A stretch of 64,000 nt of DNA from an uncultured Serinicoccus sp. (GTDB taxonomy: Bacteria > Actinomycetota > Actinomycetes > Actinomycetales > Dermatophilaceae), in NCBI RefSeq assembly GCF_947487915.1, contig NZ_CANKYH010000001.1:186001-250000 (forward strand). Reading direction: 5' to 3'. Below the pieces are notes generated by a model. It was not told the origin of the DNA. It ran no database searches and saw only the letters and a program-made list of their open reading frames with translations. The stretch's first letter is position 1, and each line of letters begins with the position of its first letter. Below are positions 43,138 to 52,377 of the stretch, piece by piece. The translations under genes were made by a program, and so were the position numbers.

Positions 43138-46100
43138 CCCGCCAGCTCGTCCGCGACCACGTCGGCACCCGCCCCTGCGTCGCACAGGCCGATGAAGGCC
43201 CCCAGCTGGAGCACGGCGTGCGGGCTGGAGGGCAGGTGGGCGGTGAGCGCCTCGGAGCGGATGAGCACGGCCCGCCACTGCGCGCGGGAGATCGCCACGT
43301 TGAGCCGGTTGCGGCTCAGCAGGAAGCCCATGCCGCGCGGCACGTCGGCGGCGGAGGAGGCGGTCATCGACAGGATCGCGACGACGGCCTCCTGCCCCTG
43401 GAACGCGTCGACCGTCCCGACCCGGACCTGCCCCAGCCCGGCCTCGGCCAGGTGCGTCCGGACGAGCGCCACCTGCGCGTTGTAGGGCGCGACGACGAGA
43501 ACGTCACGCTGCCCCAGCGCTCGTGGCCCGGAGTGGTCCTCGGGATCGGTCCAGGTGGCCCCGAGGTGCGCCCGCACCTGGCGCACCACCTCGGCCGCCT
43601 CCTCCGGCGACTCCGTGCGGTTGCCCCGGTGCTCGAGCCGCACGACCTCCAGACCTGGTGCACGGCCCTCGAGCCGTCGCCGGGACGGGGGGTCGGCGGA
43701 GCTGAGCTGGCCGGCGTACGCCAGGGCGGAGACCGGCGCGGTGACCGCGGGGTGCATGCGGTAGGTGTGCTCCAGGAAGTACCCCCGCTCCGGCGGCAGG
43801 GTCGAGTCCTTCCCCATGAGCCAGCCCAGCGCCGACTCGTCCACGGGCTCGGCGTGCGTGCCCTGGCTCACCTGCGGCAGCTGCTGCGGGTCGCCCAGCA
43901 GCAGGAGCCGGTGCGCGGACCGCGAGGCCCCGACGGTCGGGGCCAGCGCGAACTGCCCGGCCTCGTCGATGACGAGCAGGTCCAGGCCGCCGGGCTCGAC
44001 CAGGTCGGGGTGGGAGAAGGTCCAGGCGGTGCCGCCGAGGACGCACCCGGTCCCCCGGTGCTCCTCGAGGTATGCCGCGCGCGCCGCCGTCGTATCCGTC
44101 AGGGTGGACCAGGTCGGGTCGGCGCTCTTCGGTGCCGACTTGGCGACCAGGGTCGCGTCGAGACCCGCCCGCACGACGGCACCGAGGACGTTCTCGACGA
44201 CGAGGTGCGACTGCGCCACCACGCCGACCCGCCAGCCGTGCTCCTCCACGAGCCGGCGGATGACCCGCGACCCGGTCCAGGTCTTCCCCGTTCCGGGCGG
44301 GCCCTGCACGGCGACGTAGGAGTCGTCCATCGCCAGGAGCGCCGTGACGATGTCACCGAGGGCGCCCGCACCAGACCCGTGCGGCAGCCGACCACCCTCG
44401 CGCAGCCTCGGCAGACGCCGGGCCAGCAGGTCGAGCGCCGCTCCCCCGGGCAGCTCCGGGTGGGCCAGGGCGTCGCCGGCCACCGCGGCGATGGCAGCCG
44501 GGATCGGGTCGGGCCGGGGCGGTGGCTCGGGGATTAGCGCCACGGGCAGGTCGTCGAAGACGTCGTCCGGCGATCGGGCCTCGACGAGCAGGACCACCCG
44601 CGGGTCGTCGGCGTCAGGCTCGATCGCGTCGGCACGCGCCGCGGCGTAGGGCGCCCCGTCCGGACCTGCGGTCCGCGCGGGACCCGGCGAGGCGTAGACC
44701 ACCTGCGCGCGCCGGGCCCTGCTCCCCGGCGCCCAGTCCCCCACCAACCGCAGGGTGCGCCGCCAGTGGCGGGCCTTGCCCTCCGGCGGGGTCCAGTCGG
44801 CCACCACCTCGACGGACTCGACGGCGAAGACGTCACGGGTGCGCGCCCAGCTCTCCAGGGGGTGCTGGAGCCGGTCGAAGTGGCCCCACCAGAACTGCTT
44901 GTCCTCCCGCCGGTGGTAGCCGATCGCCGTGGCCAGCATGGCCCAGGCCTGCTCCTGCGCGGAGCGCTCCGGTGGTGGACCGGCCCCGGCGCGCGCCTGC
45001 AGCGCCTCCTCCAGCGCGCTGTCCTGCGCGGCGCTCTCCCGGGCCTGCGGCTCGATCACCCGGGGCAGGACCTGGTCGCGCACCCCGGCCTCCTCGGCCC
45101 GCTCCAGCAACCAGTCGCGCAGTCGCAGCGTGGAGACGCAGTCGTAGCGGTTGTAGTCGGCCAGGTCGTCCAGCCGCCGGGTCGCCTCTGCGGGGTCGGC
45201 CTCCTCCAGGATGCGGAACTCGTGGTAGGCCAGGATCGAGGCGTCGCCGGAGCTCACGCCGTCCTCCGGGCGCAGCTCGGAGCCCATGTAGAGCGGCTCC
45301 AGCTTCTTGATGCTGTAGGAGGGGGCAGCGACGAGGACCGAGCCGCGCACGACGGCGTAGAGGTCGACGAAGACCTCGGCCCGCAGGAGGTCGTCGAGCT
45401 CCTCCTCGCGCACCCGGTAGCGCATCGCCATGGCCTTGAGGGCGCTGGTCTCGTAGGGGGCATAGTGGTAGACGTGCAGGTCCGGCCACCGGCGGCGTCG
45501 CTGCTGCAGGTCGTCGACGAAGGCGACGAAGGCAGCGCGCTCGGCGGCGAAGGAGTGCGCCCAGGTCGGCGTGTAACGGCCCGTCGCGTCGAGCACGCCC
45601 CAGAGGTACTGCAGACCCGCGTGGGCCCGGTCGCCCTCGTCGTGGTGCGGGTCGCCCTCGAAGTCGAAGAAGAGGTCGCCCTCGCTGGGAGCAGGCAGCA
45701 GCGCCAGGGTCTGCGCGGCCGAGCCGGTCAGCCGGTGAGTCACGGCAGTGCCGCGGCCGGCCCGCGCCTGCAGCCCCGCCTGGTCGCGCAGCCGGTCGAA
45801 GGTGGCGGTCAGGATCCCCTCCGGTGCCGTGGCGGCGCCGGCCAGGTCCGCCACGGTCTCGATGCCCTCCTCCCGCAGGCGCGCGCGTCGCCGCGCGTCC
45901 ACCCCGGCGACGAGGAGCACGTCGTCGGCCGCCGCGGCGGCGGCCAGGCAGTCCTCGCACCGCCCGCACACGGCATACCGGTCCTCGCCCCAGCGCACCG
46001 GGTCGCTCCCCTCCAGGTGCGCCCGCAGGAACGGCTCGAACCGTCCACGCACCTCGGAGAAGACCGAGACGAGGTCGTCGGTCGGCAGGTCGCGTCGCTC

Positions 46101-46625
46101 GCCCGAGCCGAGCAGCAGGCTGGCGGTGGCGGAGACCGGCACCCCCGACCGCTGGAGCTGGTCGGCGTAGGCCCCGAGCTGGACCAGCGCGAGCGCCGAC
46201 TCCGAGCGGGCGAGCTTGGCGTCGCACACCCGCCAGCCGTCGTCCGCGCGCTCGAGCACGTCGGCGAAGCCGAGCATCCGCCCGTCGAAGAGACACGCCT
46301 GGGACACCGCCCGGGCGTCACCGGCGAGCGCGACGCGCGACGCCCCGGCAGCCTCCCGCAGCGACTCCACCGACAGCGGCGGGACCGGTCGCGCCAGCTC
46401 CAGGAGCCCGCCCCGGTCCCGGTATGCCGTGAGCAGCTCGGCCTCGTGCCGGTCCCCCAGCCGGGCGAGCAGGTCGCGCACGGGGTCGCGGCGTGGCTCG
46501 AGCTCCGGGCGCGGCACCCGCCCCAGCGACGCGTCGACGTGCCGCAGGAAGGCATACTCGCACGTCAGTGCCGCACGCAGGTCCGACGGGCTCCACACCA
46601 CCCGCTGCGGTCCCAGCACGAGCAT
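43134..46625 (-). CDS. TM0106-type RecB-like nuclease / RNase H-like / SF1 helicase fusion
   Basis: An 1163-residue multidomain protein. About 1-230: RecB-like nuclease with WRVCDAKLARSES and a CGRCEDC cysteine cluster (~222), similar to Fe-S/Cas4-type endings. About 315-480: RNase H-like exonuclease (YprB type) with LFFDFEGDPHHDEGD, YHYAPYETSALKAM and DYNRYDCVSTLRLRDW. About 760-1163: superfamily 1 helicase with Walker A GPPGTGKTWTG (~775), LLVIDEAGQFALAP, LLLGDPQQLPQV, GTVDAFQGQEAVVAIL and RLNVAISRAQWR. ATG 46625 follows GGAGGAGGTGGAGCCG, an excellent ribosome site. Probably DNA repair or RNA/DNA processing; the exact job is unknown. Confidence 0.93.
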   Translation of the reverse strand: MLVLGPQRVVWSPSDLRAALTCEYAFLRHVDASLGRVPRPELEPRRDPVRDLLARLGDRHEAELLTAYRDRGGLLELARPVPPLSVESLREAAGASRVALAGDARAVSQACLFDGRMLGFADVLERADDGWRVCDAKLARSESALALVQLGAYADQLQRSGVPVSATASLLLGSGERRDLPTDDLVSVFSEVRGRFEPFLRAHLEGSDPVRWGEDRYAVCGRCEDCLAAAAAADDVLLVAGVDARRRARLREEGIETVADLAGAATAPEGILTATFDRLRDQAGLQARAGRGTAVTHRLTGSAAQTLALLPAPSEGDLFFDFEGDPHHDEGDRAHAGLQYLWGVLDATGRYTPTWAHSFAAERAAFVAFVDDLQQRRRRWPDLHVYHYAPYETSALKAMAMRYRVREEELDDLLRAEVFVDLYAVVRGSVLVAAPSYSIKKLEPLYMGSELRPEDGVSSGDASILAYHEFRILEEADPAEATRRLDDLADYNRYDCVSTLRLRDWLLERAEEAGVRDQVLPRVIEPQARESAAQDSALEEALQARAGAGPPPERSAQEQAWAMLATAIGYHRREDKQFWWGHFDRLQHPLESWARTRDVFAVESVEVVADWTPPEGKARHWRRTLRLVGDWAPGSRARRAQVVYASPGPARTAGPDGAPYAAARADAIEPDADDPRVVLLVEARSPDDVFDDLPVALIPEPPPRPDPIPAAIAAVAGDALAHPELPGGAALDLLARRLPRLREGGRLPHGSGAGALGDIVTALLAMDDSYVAVQGPPGTGKTWTGSRVIRRLVEEHGWRVGVVAQSHLVVENVLGAVVRAGLDATLVAKSAPKSADPTWSTLTDTTAARAAYLEEHRGTGCVLGGTAWTFSHPDLVEPGGLDLLVIDEAGQFALAPTVGASRSAHRLLLLGDPQQLPQVSQGTHAEPVDESALGWLMGKDSTLPPERGYFLEHTYRMHPAVTAPVSALAYAGQLSSADPPSRRRLEGRAPGLEVVRLEHRGNRTESPEEAAEVVRQVRAHLGATWTDPEDHSGPRALGQRDVLVVAPYNAQVALVRTHLAEAGLGQVRVGTVDAFQGQEAVVAILSMTASSAADVPRGMGFLLSRNRLNVAISRAQWRAVLIRSEALTAHLPSSPHAVLQLGAFIGLCDAGAGADVVADELAG

Positions 46626-46713
46626 CGGCTCCACCTCCTCCGGCGCGTCCAGCCTCGCACACGGCACCGACAACCCCATCGCCGTCCCGGTCCTCGGGGC
46701 CGGGCCTGGGATC

Positions 46714-47442
46714 ATGTCGGGCATGAACCGCCTGGAGCGTTGGGAGTCGCGCACCCAGACCCCGCTGATGATCGCCGCCCTCGTCTTCCTCGTGGCGTTC
46801 GCCGTCCCCATCGTCAACCCGACGCTGCCGTCGAGCGTCCTGCGCACCTGCACGGTGGTCCAGGACGTCATCTGGGGCGTCTTCCTCGTGGACTACGCCT
46901 ACCGGCTGGCCGTGGCGCCGCGGCGGTGGGACTTCGTCCGCCGGCACCCCCTGGACCTCGCGGCGGTGGCGCTGCCGGCGCTACGGCCCCTGCGGCTCGT
47001 CGCGGCCCTCACCTTCGTGCACCAGGTGGCCGGGAAGAAGCTGCGCGGGCACGTGGCGATCTACGTCACCACCGCCACCCTCCTCGTCGTCACCATCTCC
47101 TCCCTGGCGGTGCTCAACGCCGAGCGCGGGCACCCCGAGGCGACGATCCAGACCTGGCAGGACTCGTTGTGGTGGTCCTTCGTGACCGTCACGACGGTGG
47201 GCTACGGCGACTACGCCCCCGTCTCCGGCGAGGGGCGCCTCTTCGCCGTGGGTCTCATGCTGTGCGGCATCGCTCTGCTCGGCATCGTCACGGCGAGCCT
47301 GGCGTCGTGGCTCCTCGAGCGGATCACCGAGCCCGACCCCACCCGGCAGCCGGCCACGGCGGCCGACGTCGCCGAGCTCACCGAGGAGGTCCGCGCGCTG
47401 CGGGCCGAGCTGGCCGGGCTGCGCGGCCCCGACCACGGCTAG
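46714..47442 (+). CDS. Voltage-gated-like potassium channel
   Basis: A 242-residue ion channel. About six hydrophobic segments, including an S4-like LPALRPLRLVAAL, then the pore helix SLWWSFVTVT and selectivity filter TVGYGD (161-166), which marks K+. The C-terminal 30 residues form a coiled coil (VAELTEEVRALRAELAGLRG). Start ATG 46714 or 46723 (three codons apart). It is divergent from the nuclease gene. Its stop TAG overlaps the stop of the HIT gene on the other strand (CTAG). Confidence 0.92.
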   Translation: MSGMNRLERWESRTQTPLMIAALVFLVAFAVPIVNPTLPSSVLRTCTVVQDVIWGVFLVDYAYRLAVAPRRWDFVRRHPLDLAAVALPALRPLRLVAALTFVHQVAGKKLRGHVAIYVTTATLLVVTISSLAVLNAERGHPEATIQTWQDSLWWSFVTVTTVGYGDYAPVSGEGRLFAVGLMLCGIALLGIVTASLASWLLERITEPDPTRQPATAADVAELTEEVRALRAELAGLRGPDHG

Positions 47443-47854
47443 CTGGCGGGGTCCAGGACCGCGCGCAACCGGGCGGCGTAGTCGGCCCCCTCGGGTCCGT
47501 CGTACCTCGTCCGCGGCCAGAAGAAGCCACGCAGACCGTCACCCTTCGTCCGCGGCACCACGTGCACGTGCAGGTGCGGCACCGACTGACTGACCACGTT
47601 GTTCATCGCCACGAAGCTGCCCTGGGCCCCAGCGCCGTCCGCACCGCCCCCGCGACGTCGCGGGCGGCGCCGAAGAGCGGCACCACGAGGTCGTCGGGCA
47701 GCTCGGTGAGGGTGTCGACGTGGCGCCGGGGCACGAGCAGCACGTGCCCCTTGAAGACCGGCCGGGTGTCGAGGAAGCCGACGACCTCCTCCCGCTCGAG
47801 CACGGTCTGCGCCGGTTCCTCGCCGGCGACGATGCGGCAGAAGAGGCAGGCCAT
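47439..47854 (-). pseudogene. HIT family protein, split by a one-base frameshift
   Basis: The start frame from ATG 47854 encodes MACLFCRIVAGEEPAQTVL to VRTALG, then reads PRAASWR and stops at 47603. A second frame from 47627 continues with AQGSFVAMNNVVSQSVPHLHVHVVPRTKGDG and ends at 47439, carrying the HIT catalytic motif HLHVHVV. One extra G in the GGGGCCC run at 47624-47630 would join them into a normal 138-residue HIT hydrolase with Zn-like CLFC start. Either a real mutation (the catalytic half is lost) or a sequencing error. Follows an aminotransferase by 10 bp. Confidence 0.85.
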
Positions 47855-47864
47855 GGCGCCCACG

Positions 47865-49193
47865 CTAGCCGTGGGTGGCCCCGAGCACCTGGTGTATGCC
47901 GCGGGCCACCCCCGCGGCGATCTGGTCGACCTCGTCGTCGCTCACCACGAGCGGAGGGCCGAGCAGCAGCAGGTCGCCGTTCGTCCCGTCCGCGCAGCCG
48001 GTGCTCGGGTAGACGATGACCCCCTGCTCCCGACAGGCCTCGGTGACCCGCTCGACCAGCCGCTCGGCGCGCGGGTGCGGCACACGGGTCTCCTCGTCCG
48101 CGACCAGCTCGACGGCCTGCAGCAGCCCGCGCCCGCGGACGTCGCCGATGCCGGGGACCCGGGCGAGGTGACGGTGGAGGGCGTCGTGCAGCCGGGCGCC
48201 CTGCCGGGCCGACGCCTCGACCAGGCCGTCGCGCTGCAGGATGCGCAGGACAGCCAGGCCGGTGGCAGCCCCGACGACGTGGTGGGAGTAGGTGAAGCCG
48301 TGGACGAACCCGGCGCGGGCCAGCACCTCGTGCACCGGGCCGCTGACGACCGCGAGCCCCAGCGGCCAGTAGCCCGAGGCGGTGCCCTTCCCGGCCGTGA
48401 GCACGTCCGGGCGCAGGCCGAAGTGCTCGCTGGCGAACCACCGGCCGGTGCGCCCGAAGCCGGTCATGACCTCGTCGGCGACGACGAGGACGCCGTGGCG
48501 ACGGCATACCTCGGTCACCGCCGGCCAGTAGTCCTCCGGCGGGACGCAGGCCCCGAGCCCGGCACCCGCGACGGGCTCGGCCACGAAGCCCGCGACGCGC
48601 CCGGGGCCGACGCGCTCGATGGTCTCCTCCAGCACCTGTGCGTGCCGCGCGCCGCAGCCGTGCGGGTGGGTGTCCGGGAACGCGCAGCGGTACTCGTAGG
48701 GGGTGCTGGTGTGCTCGGCCCCGGTGAGCCAGGGCAGGTAGGGGGCCCGCAGCCCGGCCCGCCCGGACACGCTCAGGGCACCCCTGCTGTTGCCGTGGTA
48801 GGAACCGCGGCGGCCGATGACGACGTCCCGGTCCTCCCCGCGGGCCAGGTGGTAGGCGCGGACCATCTTCAGGGCCGACTCCACCGCCTCGCTCCCCCCG
48901 GAGACGGGGTAGATGCGCGGGTCCTCCAGCGGCAGCAGCGGGGCGAGGGCGTCGGCATACTCCTCCAGCACCTCGCTGGAGAAGGCCGAGCCGTGCACGT
49001 AGGAGACCCGGGACGCCTGGGCGGCGGCGGCCTGCACGACCTCGTCCACCCCGTGACCGACGCCCACGACGACCGCGCCGCCGGCCGCGTCGAGGTAGCG
49101 GCGACCGTCGACGTCGACGAGGACCGCGCCCTCGCCGTGGTCGATGCGGACCCGGTCTCCGCCACCCCGGGAGAAGACGTGCCGCGAGCCCAT
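47865..49193 (-). CDS. Class III aminotransferase (second in operon)
   Basis: A 442-residue PLP-dependent aminotransferase. Seen: YPVSGGSEAVESALKMVRAYH, RGSYHGNSRGALSVSG, VLVVADEVMTGFGRTG and LTAGKGTASGYWPLG (PLP Lys). It belongs to the omega-aminotransferase group but differs in sequence from its upstream neighbour, so they are not recent duplicates. Starts at ATG 49193, 4 bp after the neighbour's stop, so they are co-transcribed. Amino donor unknown; beta-alanine, diamine or taurine relatives exist. Confidence 0.92.
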   Translation of the reverse strand: MGSRHVFSRGGGDRVRIDHGEGAVLVDVDGRRYLDAAGGAVVVGVGHGVDEVVQAAAAQASRVSYVHGSAFSSEVLEEYADALAPLLPLEDPRIYPVSGGSEAVESALKMVRAYHLARGEDRDVVIGRRGSYHGNSRGALSVSGRAGLRAPYLPWLTGAEHTSTPYEYRCAFPDTHPHGCGARHAQVLEETIERVGPGRVAGFVAEPVAGAGLGACVPPEDYWPAVTEVCRRHGVLVVADEVMTGFGRTGRWFASEHFGLRPDVLTAGKGTASGYWPLGLAVVSGPVHEVLARAGFVHGFTYSHHVVGAATGLAVLRILQRDGLVEASARQGARLHDALHRHLARVPGIGDVRGRGLLQAVELVADEETRVPHPRAERLVERVTEACREQGVIVYPSTGCADGTNGDLLLLGPPLVVSDDEVDQIAAGVARGIHQVLGATHG

Positions 49194-49197
49194 CGGG

Positions 49198-50568
49198 TCA
49201 GCCGCCGTGCGACGCCGCAGCCGCAGCGGCCGCGACGGCCTCCCCGAAGATGCGCAGGCCGGTGCGTGCCTCCTCCGGCGTGACGACCAGCGGGGGCGAC
49301 ATGCGCACGACGCTCTCGCCCGCCTCGAGCACGAGCAGGCCACGCTCGAAGGCGGCCTGCTGCACGGCGGCCGAGAGGGCCGAGTCGGCGAACTCGACGC
49401 CGATCATCAGACCGACGCCGCGGACGTCGACGACCGCCTCGGGGTGGGCGGCCTGGATCTCGCGCAGCCCGGAGAGGACCTGCTCGCCGACGGTGCGGGC
49501 GTGCTCGAGCAGCCCCTCGGACTCGATGACGCGCAGCGTCGCGAGCCCGGCCGCGCACGGCACGGGGCTGCCGCCGTAGGTGGAGCCGTGGGTGCCGGTG
49601 CCCCAGCTCTCCATGAGCGAGGCCTTGGCGATGAAGGCCCCCAGGGGCAGGCCCGAGGCGATGCCCTTGGCGGAGAGCAGGACGTCCGGCTCGACACCGG
49701 TCTGCTCGATCGCCCACATGGTGCCGGTGCGACCCATGCCGCACTGCACCTCGTCGGCGACCAGCAGGATGCCGTGCTCGTCGCACAGCTCGCGCAGCCG
49801 CCGCATCCAGCCCTCGCCGGGGACGATGTAACCGCCCTCGCCCTGGATCGGCTCGACGAAGATCGCCGCCACCTCGCTGGGGGCCACGTCGTGGCGGAAG
49901 ATCGTCTCCAGGGCGTCGAAGGTCGCGGTGTCGGAGGCGTCCTCACCGGCGGCGACCTTGGCCGGGTCGGCGTAGGGCACGTGCAGCACGCCGGGCAGCA
50001 GCGGACCGAAGCCCTGGTGGTACTTCGGCTTGGAGCTGGTGAGCGAGACGGCCCCCATGGTGCGGCCGTGGAAGGCGCCGAAGAAGCTGATGACGTAGGG
50101 CCGCTTGGTCGCGTAGCGGGCGAGCTTCAGGGCACCCTCGACGGCCTCGGCGCCGGAGTTGGTGAGGAAGACCCGCACGGGCTCGCTCATCGGCGCGGTC
50201 CGGGCGAGCGCGTGGCACATCTGCGAGTAGACCGGCAGAAAGAAGTCGCTGGCCGAGTAGTGCAGCAGGTCGGCCGCCTGGTCCTGGACCGCCCGCACCA
50301 CCTCGGGGTGGGCGTGACCGGTGGAGTTCACCGCGATGCCGGCGTTGAAGTCGAGGAAGAGGTTGCCGTCGACGTCCTCGATGCGGCAGCCGCGCGCCCG
50401 CCGCGGGGCGAAGGGGTAGGCGCGCGGCAACGACGGGCTGGTGATGGCCTGGTCGCCGGCGACGACCTCCCGGGTCAGCGGACCGGGGAGCTCGGTGCGC
50501 AGGTCGGGCACCGGGCGGGAGGCGTCGGCCCAGTCGGTGGTCGGCTCGGCCAGGGTGGTGTCGGTCAT
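49198..50568 (-). CDS. Class III aminotransferase (GABA/ornithine type)
   Basis: A 456-residue aminotransferase. Seen: DFNAGIAVNSTGHAHPEVV, TNSGAEAVEGALKLARYAT, FHGRTMGAVSLTSSKPKYHQGFGPL, FVEPIQGEGGYIVP, LLVADEVQCGMGRTG and LSAKGIASGLPLG with the PLP Lys. The pattern is close to 4-aminobutyrate aminotransferase and ornithine aminotransferase. Start ATG 50568 after CAGGAGAGCCCC. It follows the aldehyde dehydrogenase by 142 bp and precedes another aminotransferase. Probably supplies a semialdehyde to the dehydrogenase. Confidence 0.93.
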   Translation of the reverse strand: MTDTTLAEPTTDWADASRPVPDLRTELPGPLTREVVAGDQAITSPSLPRAYPFAPRRARGCRIEDVDGNLFLDFNAGIAVNSTGHAHPEVVRAVQDQAADLLHYSASDFFLPVYSQMCHALARTAPMSEPVRVFLTNSGAEAVEGALKLARYATKRPYVISFFGAFHGRTMGAVSLTSSKPKYHQGFGPLLPGVLHVPYADPAKVAAGEDASDTATFDALETIFRHDVAPSEVAAIFVEPIQGEGGYIVPGEGWMRRLRELCDEHGILLVADEVQCGMGRTGTMWAIEQTGVEPDVLLSAKGIASGLPLGAFIAKASLMESWGTGTHGSTYGGSPVPCAAGLATLRVIESEGLLEHARTVGEQVLSGLREIQAAHPEAVVDVRGVGLMIGVEFADSALSAAVQQAAFERGLLVLEAGESVVRMSPPLVVTPEEARTGLRIFGEAVAAAAAAASHGG

Positions 50569-50710
50569 GGGGCTCTCCTGGAGGTCGTGGGTGAGGTCGG
50601 GGTATGCCGTGCCGCCGGGTCCTGCGCGGCGCTCGCCCGGGAGGGGCGGCTCGGGAGGACGGCCGGGGCGGGCGGTGACCGGTGGTGGGACGGGGTCGGA
50701 GGGACCCGGC

Positions 50711-52270
50711 TCAGCCGGTGACGACGGTCTGGGACTGCTCGCGCATGAAGAGCTGGACGTAGTGCAGGCCGCCGCCCGCCTTGCCCGAGCTGCCCGAGCC
50801 CTTCCAGCCGCCGAAGGGCTGCACGCCCGGCCACGCACCGGTCGTGGCACCGGCCGGGCGGTTGACGTAGACCACGCCCGCCTCGATGCCCGACAGGAAG
50901 CGGTCGATCTCGTCCTGCTCGCCGGCGAACAGCCCGGCGGTCAGCCCGAAGACCGTGTCGTTGGCGCGCTCCAGCGCCTCGTCGAGCCCGTCCACGGGCG
51001 CCACGACGGCCAGCGGCACGAAGAGCTCGCTGGTGAACAGCTCGTCGTCGGCGGGCAGGCCGGAGATGAGCGTCGGCTGGACGAAGTAGCCGGGGTGGCC
51101 CTCGGTCCCCTGCAGGACCTCGCCGCCGGCGACGACGGTCCCGCCGGCCTCGCGGGCGTGCTCGACCGCCCCGCGGAAGCGCTCGACGGCCTCGGCGTCG
51201 ATGACCGGTCCGCAGAAGGTGTCGCGCTCCAGCGGGTCGCCGACGACGACCGCCCCCAGCGCCTTGCCCAGGGTCTGGACCAGCTCGTCGTGGACCGCCG
51301 CGTCGACGTAGACGCGCGAGCAGGCCGAGCACTTCTGCCCCGAGGCACCGGCGATGGAGCGGGTGATGCCCTTCGCCGCGGCCTCGAGGTCGGCGCTGGC
51401 GGTGACGATCGTGGGGTTCTTGCCGCCCATCTCGGTGATGACCGGGCGCGGGTAGTCGCCGCGGAAGGCGTCCATGACGGCCATCCCGCCCGCGTAGGAG
51501 CCGGTGAAGGTCAGCCCGTCGATGCCCGGGTGCGCGACGACCGCCTTGCCGACGTCGTCCCCGCCCGGGAGGATCTGCATGAGTCCCTCGGGCAGCCCGC
51601 CCTCGAGCATGGTCTCGTAGAGCTTCCACGCGACGTGGGTGCCCTGCACGGAGGGCTTGAGGACGACGGCGTTGCCGGCGACGAGCGCGGCGGCCGCGGG
51701 GCCGGCGGCGAGCGCCATGGGGAAGTTGAAGGGGCTGATGACGCCCCAGACGCCGTGCGGGCGCAGGACCGAACGGGTGGTCTCGGTGGCGGAGAGCTGC
51801 TCCATCGCCGCCTCGAAGCCGCCGTTCTTCTCCACCTGGTCGCAGTAGTAGCGGAAGAAGACGGCCGACTCCTCCACGTCGCCCAGCGCCTCCAGACGGT
51901 TCTTGCCGACCTCCATGGTCATCAGGGCCGCCAGCTCGTTGGCGCGCTCGCTGATGAGGTCGGCCACCTCGCGCAGGACCGGGAGCCGCTCCTGCCAGGG
52001 CGTGGCCGCCCAGGCGCGACCGGCCACCCTGGCCGCGTCCACGGCAGCGTCGACGGCACCGGGCGAGGCGGCCCGGACCCGCGCGACCAGCACGGAGGGG
52101 TCGGCGGGGCTGGTGACGTCGACGGGGTCGCCGGGCGCGGGGTCGCCGGGGGCGGAGATCTCCGCCCCGAGCCAGCCACGGGCGACCTCGACACCGGCCT
52201 CGTATGCCGTGTGCAGGTCTTCGTTGTCAGCGGTCAGGGTCGCGTAGGTCACCTTGTAGGGCTCGGACAC
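50711..52270 (-). CDS. Aldehyde dehydrogenase, RocA/P5C-dehydrogenase-like
   Basis: A 519-residue NAD(P)-dependent dehydrogenase. Seen: GVISPFNFPMALAAG, the catalytic Glu in ITEMGGKNPTIV, the catalytic Cys in SGQKCSACSRVYV, and the C-terminal VNRPAGATTGAWPGVQPFGGWKGSGSSGKAGG. Last motif and length match the 1-pyrroline-5-carboxylate (glutamate semialdehyde) group rather than succinate semialdehyde. GTG 52270 follows GAGGAGACGACG. First gene of a three-gene catabolic operon; with the aminotransferases it could turn an omega-amino acid (ornithine, GABA or a diamine) into a dicarboxylate. Confidence 0.92.
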   Translation of the reverse strand: MSEPYKVTYATLTADNEDLHTAYEAGVEVARGWLGAEISAPGDPAPGDPVDVTSPADPSVLVARVRAASPGAVDAAVDAARVAGRAWAATPWQERLPVLREVADLISERANELAALMTMEVGKNRLEALGDVEESAVFFRYYCDQVEKNGGFEAAMEQLSATETTRSVLRPHGVWGVISPFNFPMALAAGPAAAALVAGNAVVLKPSVQGTHVAWKLYETMLEGGLPEGLMQILPGGDDVGKAVVAHPGIDGLTFTGSYAGGMAVMDAFRGDYPRPVITEMGGKNPTIVTASADLEAAAKGITRSIAGASGQKCSACSRVYVDAAVHDELVQTLGKALGAVVVGDPLERDTFCGPVIDAEAVERFRGAVEHAREAGGTVVAGGEVLQGTEGHPGYFVQPTLISGLPADDELFTSELFVPLAVVAPVDGLDEALERANDTVFGLTAGLFAGEQDEIDRFLSGIEAGVVYVNRPAGATTGAWPGVQPFGGWKGSGSSGKAGGGLHYVQLFMREQSQTVVTG

Positions 52271-52377
52271 CGTCGTCTCCTCACATCTCGCAGATTGCCG
52301 AGTTCATCCGCCATCTTGCCAGATCGACAGGACGATTGACGGCCATATCCACGATTCGCCGGAAATCCTCCGAGCCG
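52271..52377 (-). promoter_or_regulatory. Promoter region of the aldehyde dehydrogenase/aminotransferase operon
   Basis: A 107-bp gap with clearly lower GC than the flanking genes. It holds half-related segments GGCAAGAT and GGCAATCT spaced about 20 bases apart, and an AT-rich GATATGG. The gap probably contains the operon promoter and a regulator site, but no -35/-10 pair is convincing. Confidence 0.45.

Noticed and set aside
43134-46625. Phage defence system built on the nuclease/helicase
   Set aside because: No second defence gene, integrase or other accessory marker is near; neighbours are core-like. Kept only as an odd operon.
44766-49283. A 1505-codon open frame on the plus strand opposite the nuclease and aminotransferase genes
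   Set aside because: It is a high-GC shadow of well-supported minus-strand genes; composition is random and it has no domain likeness.
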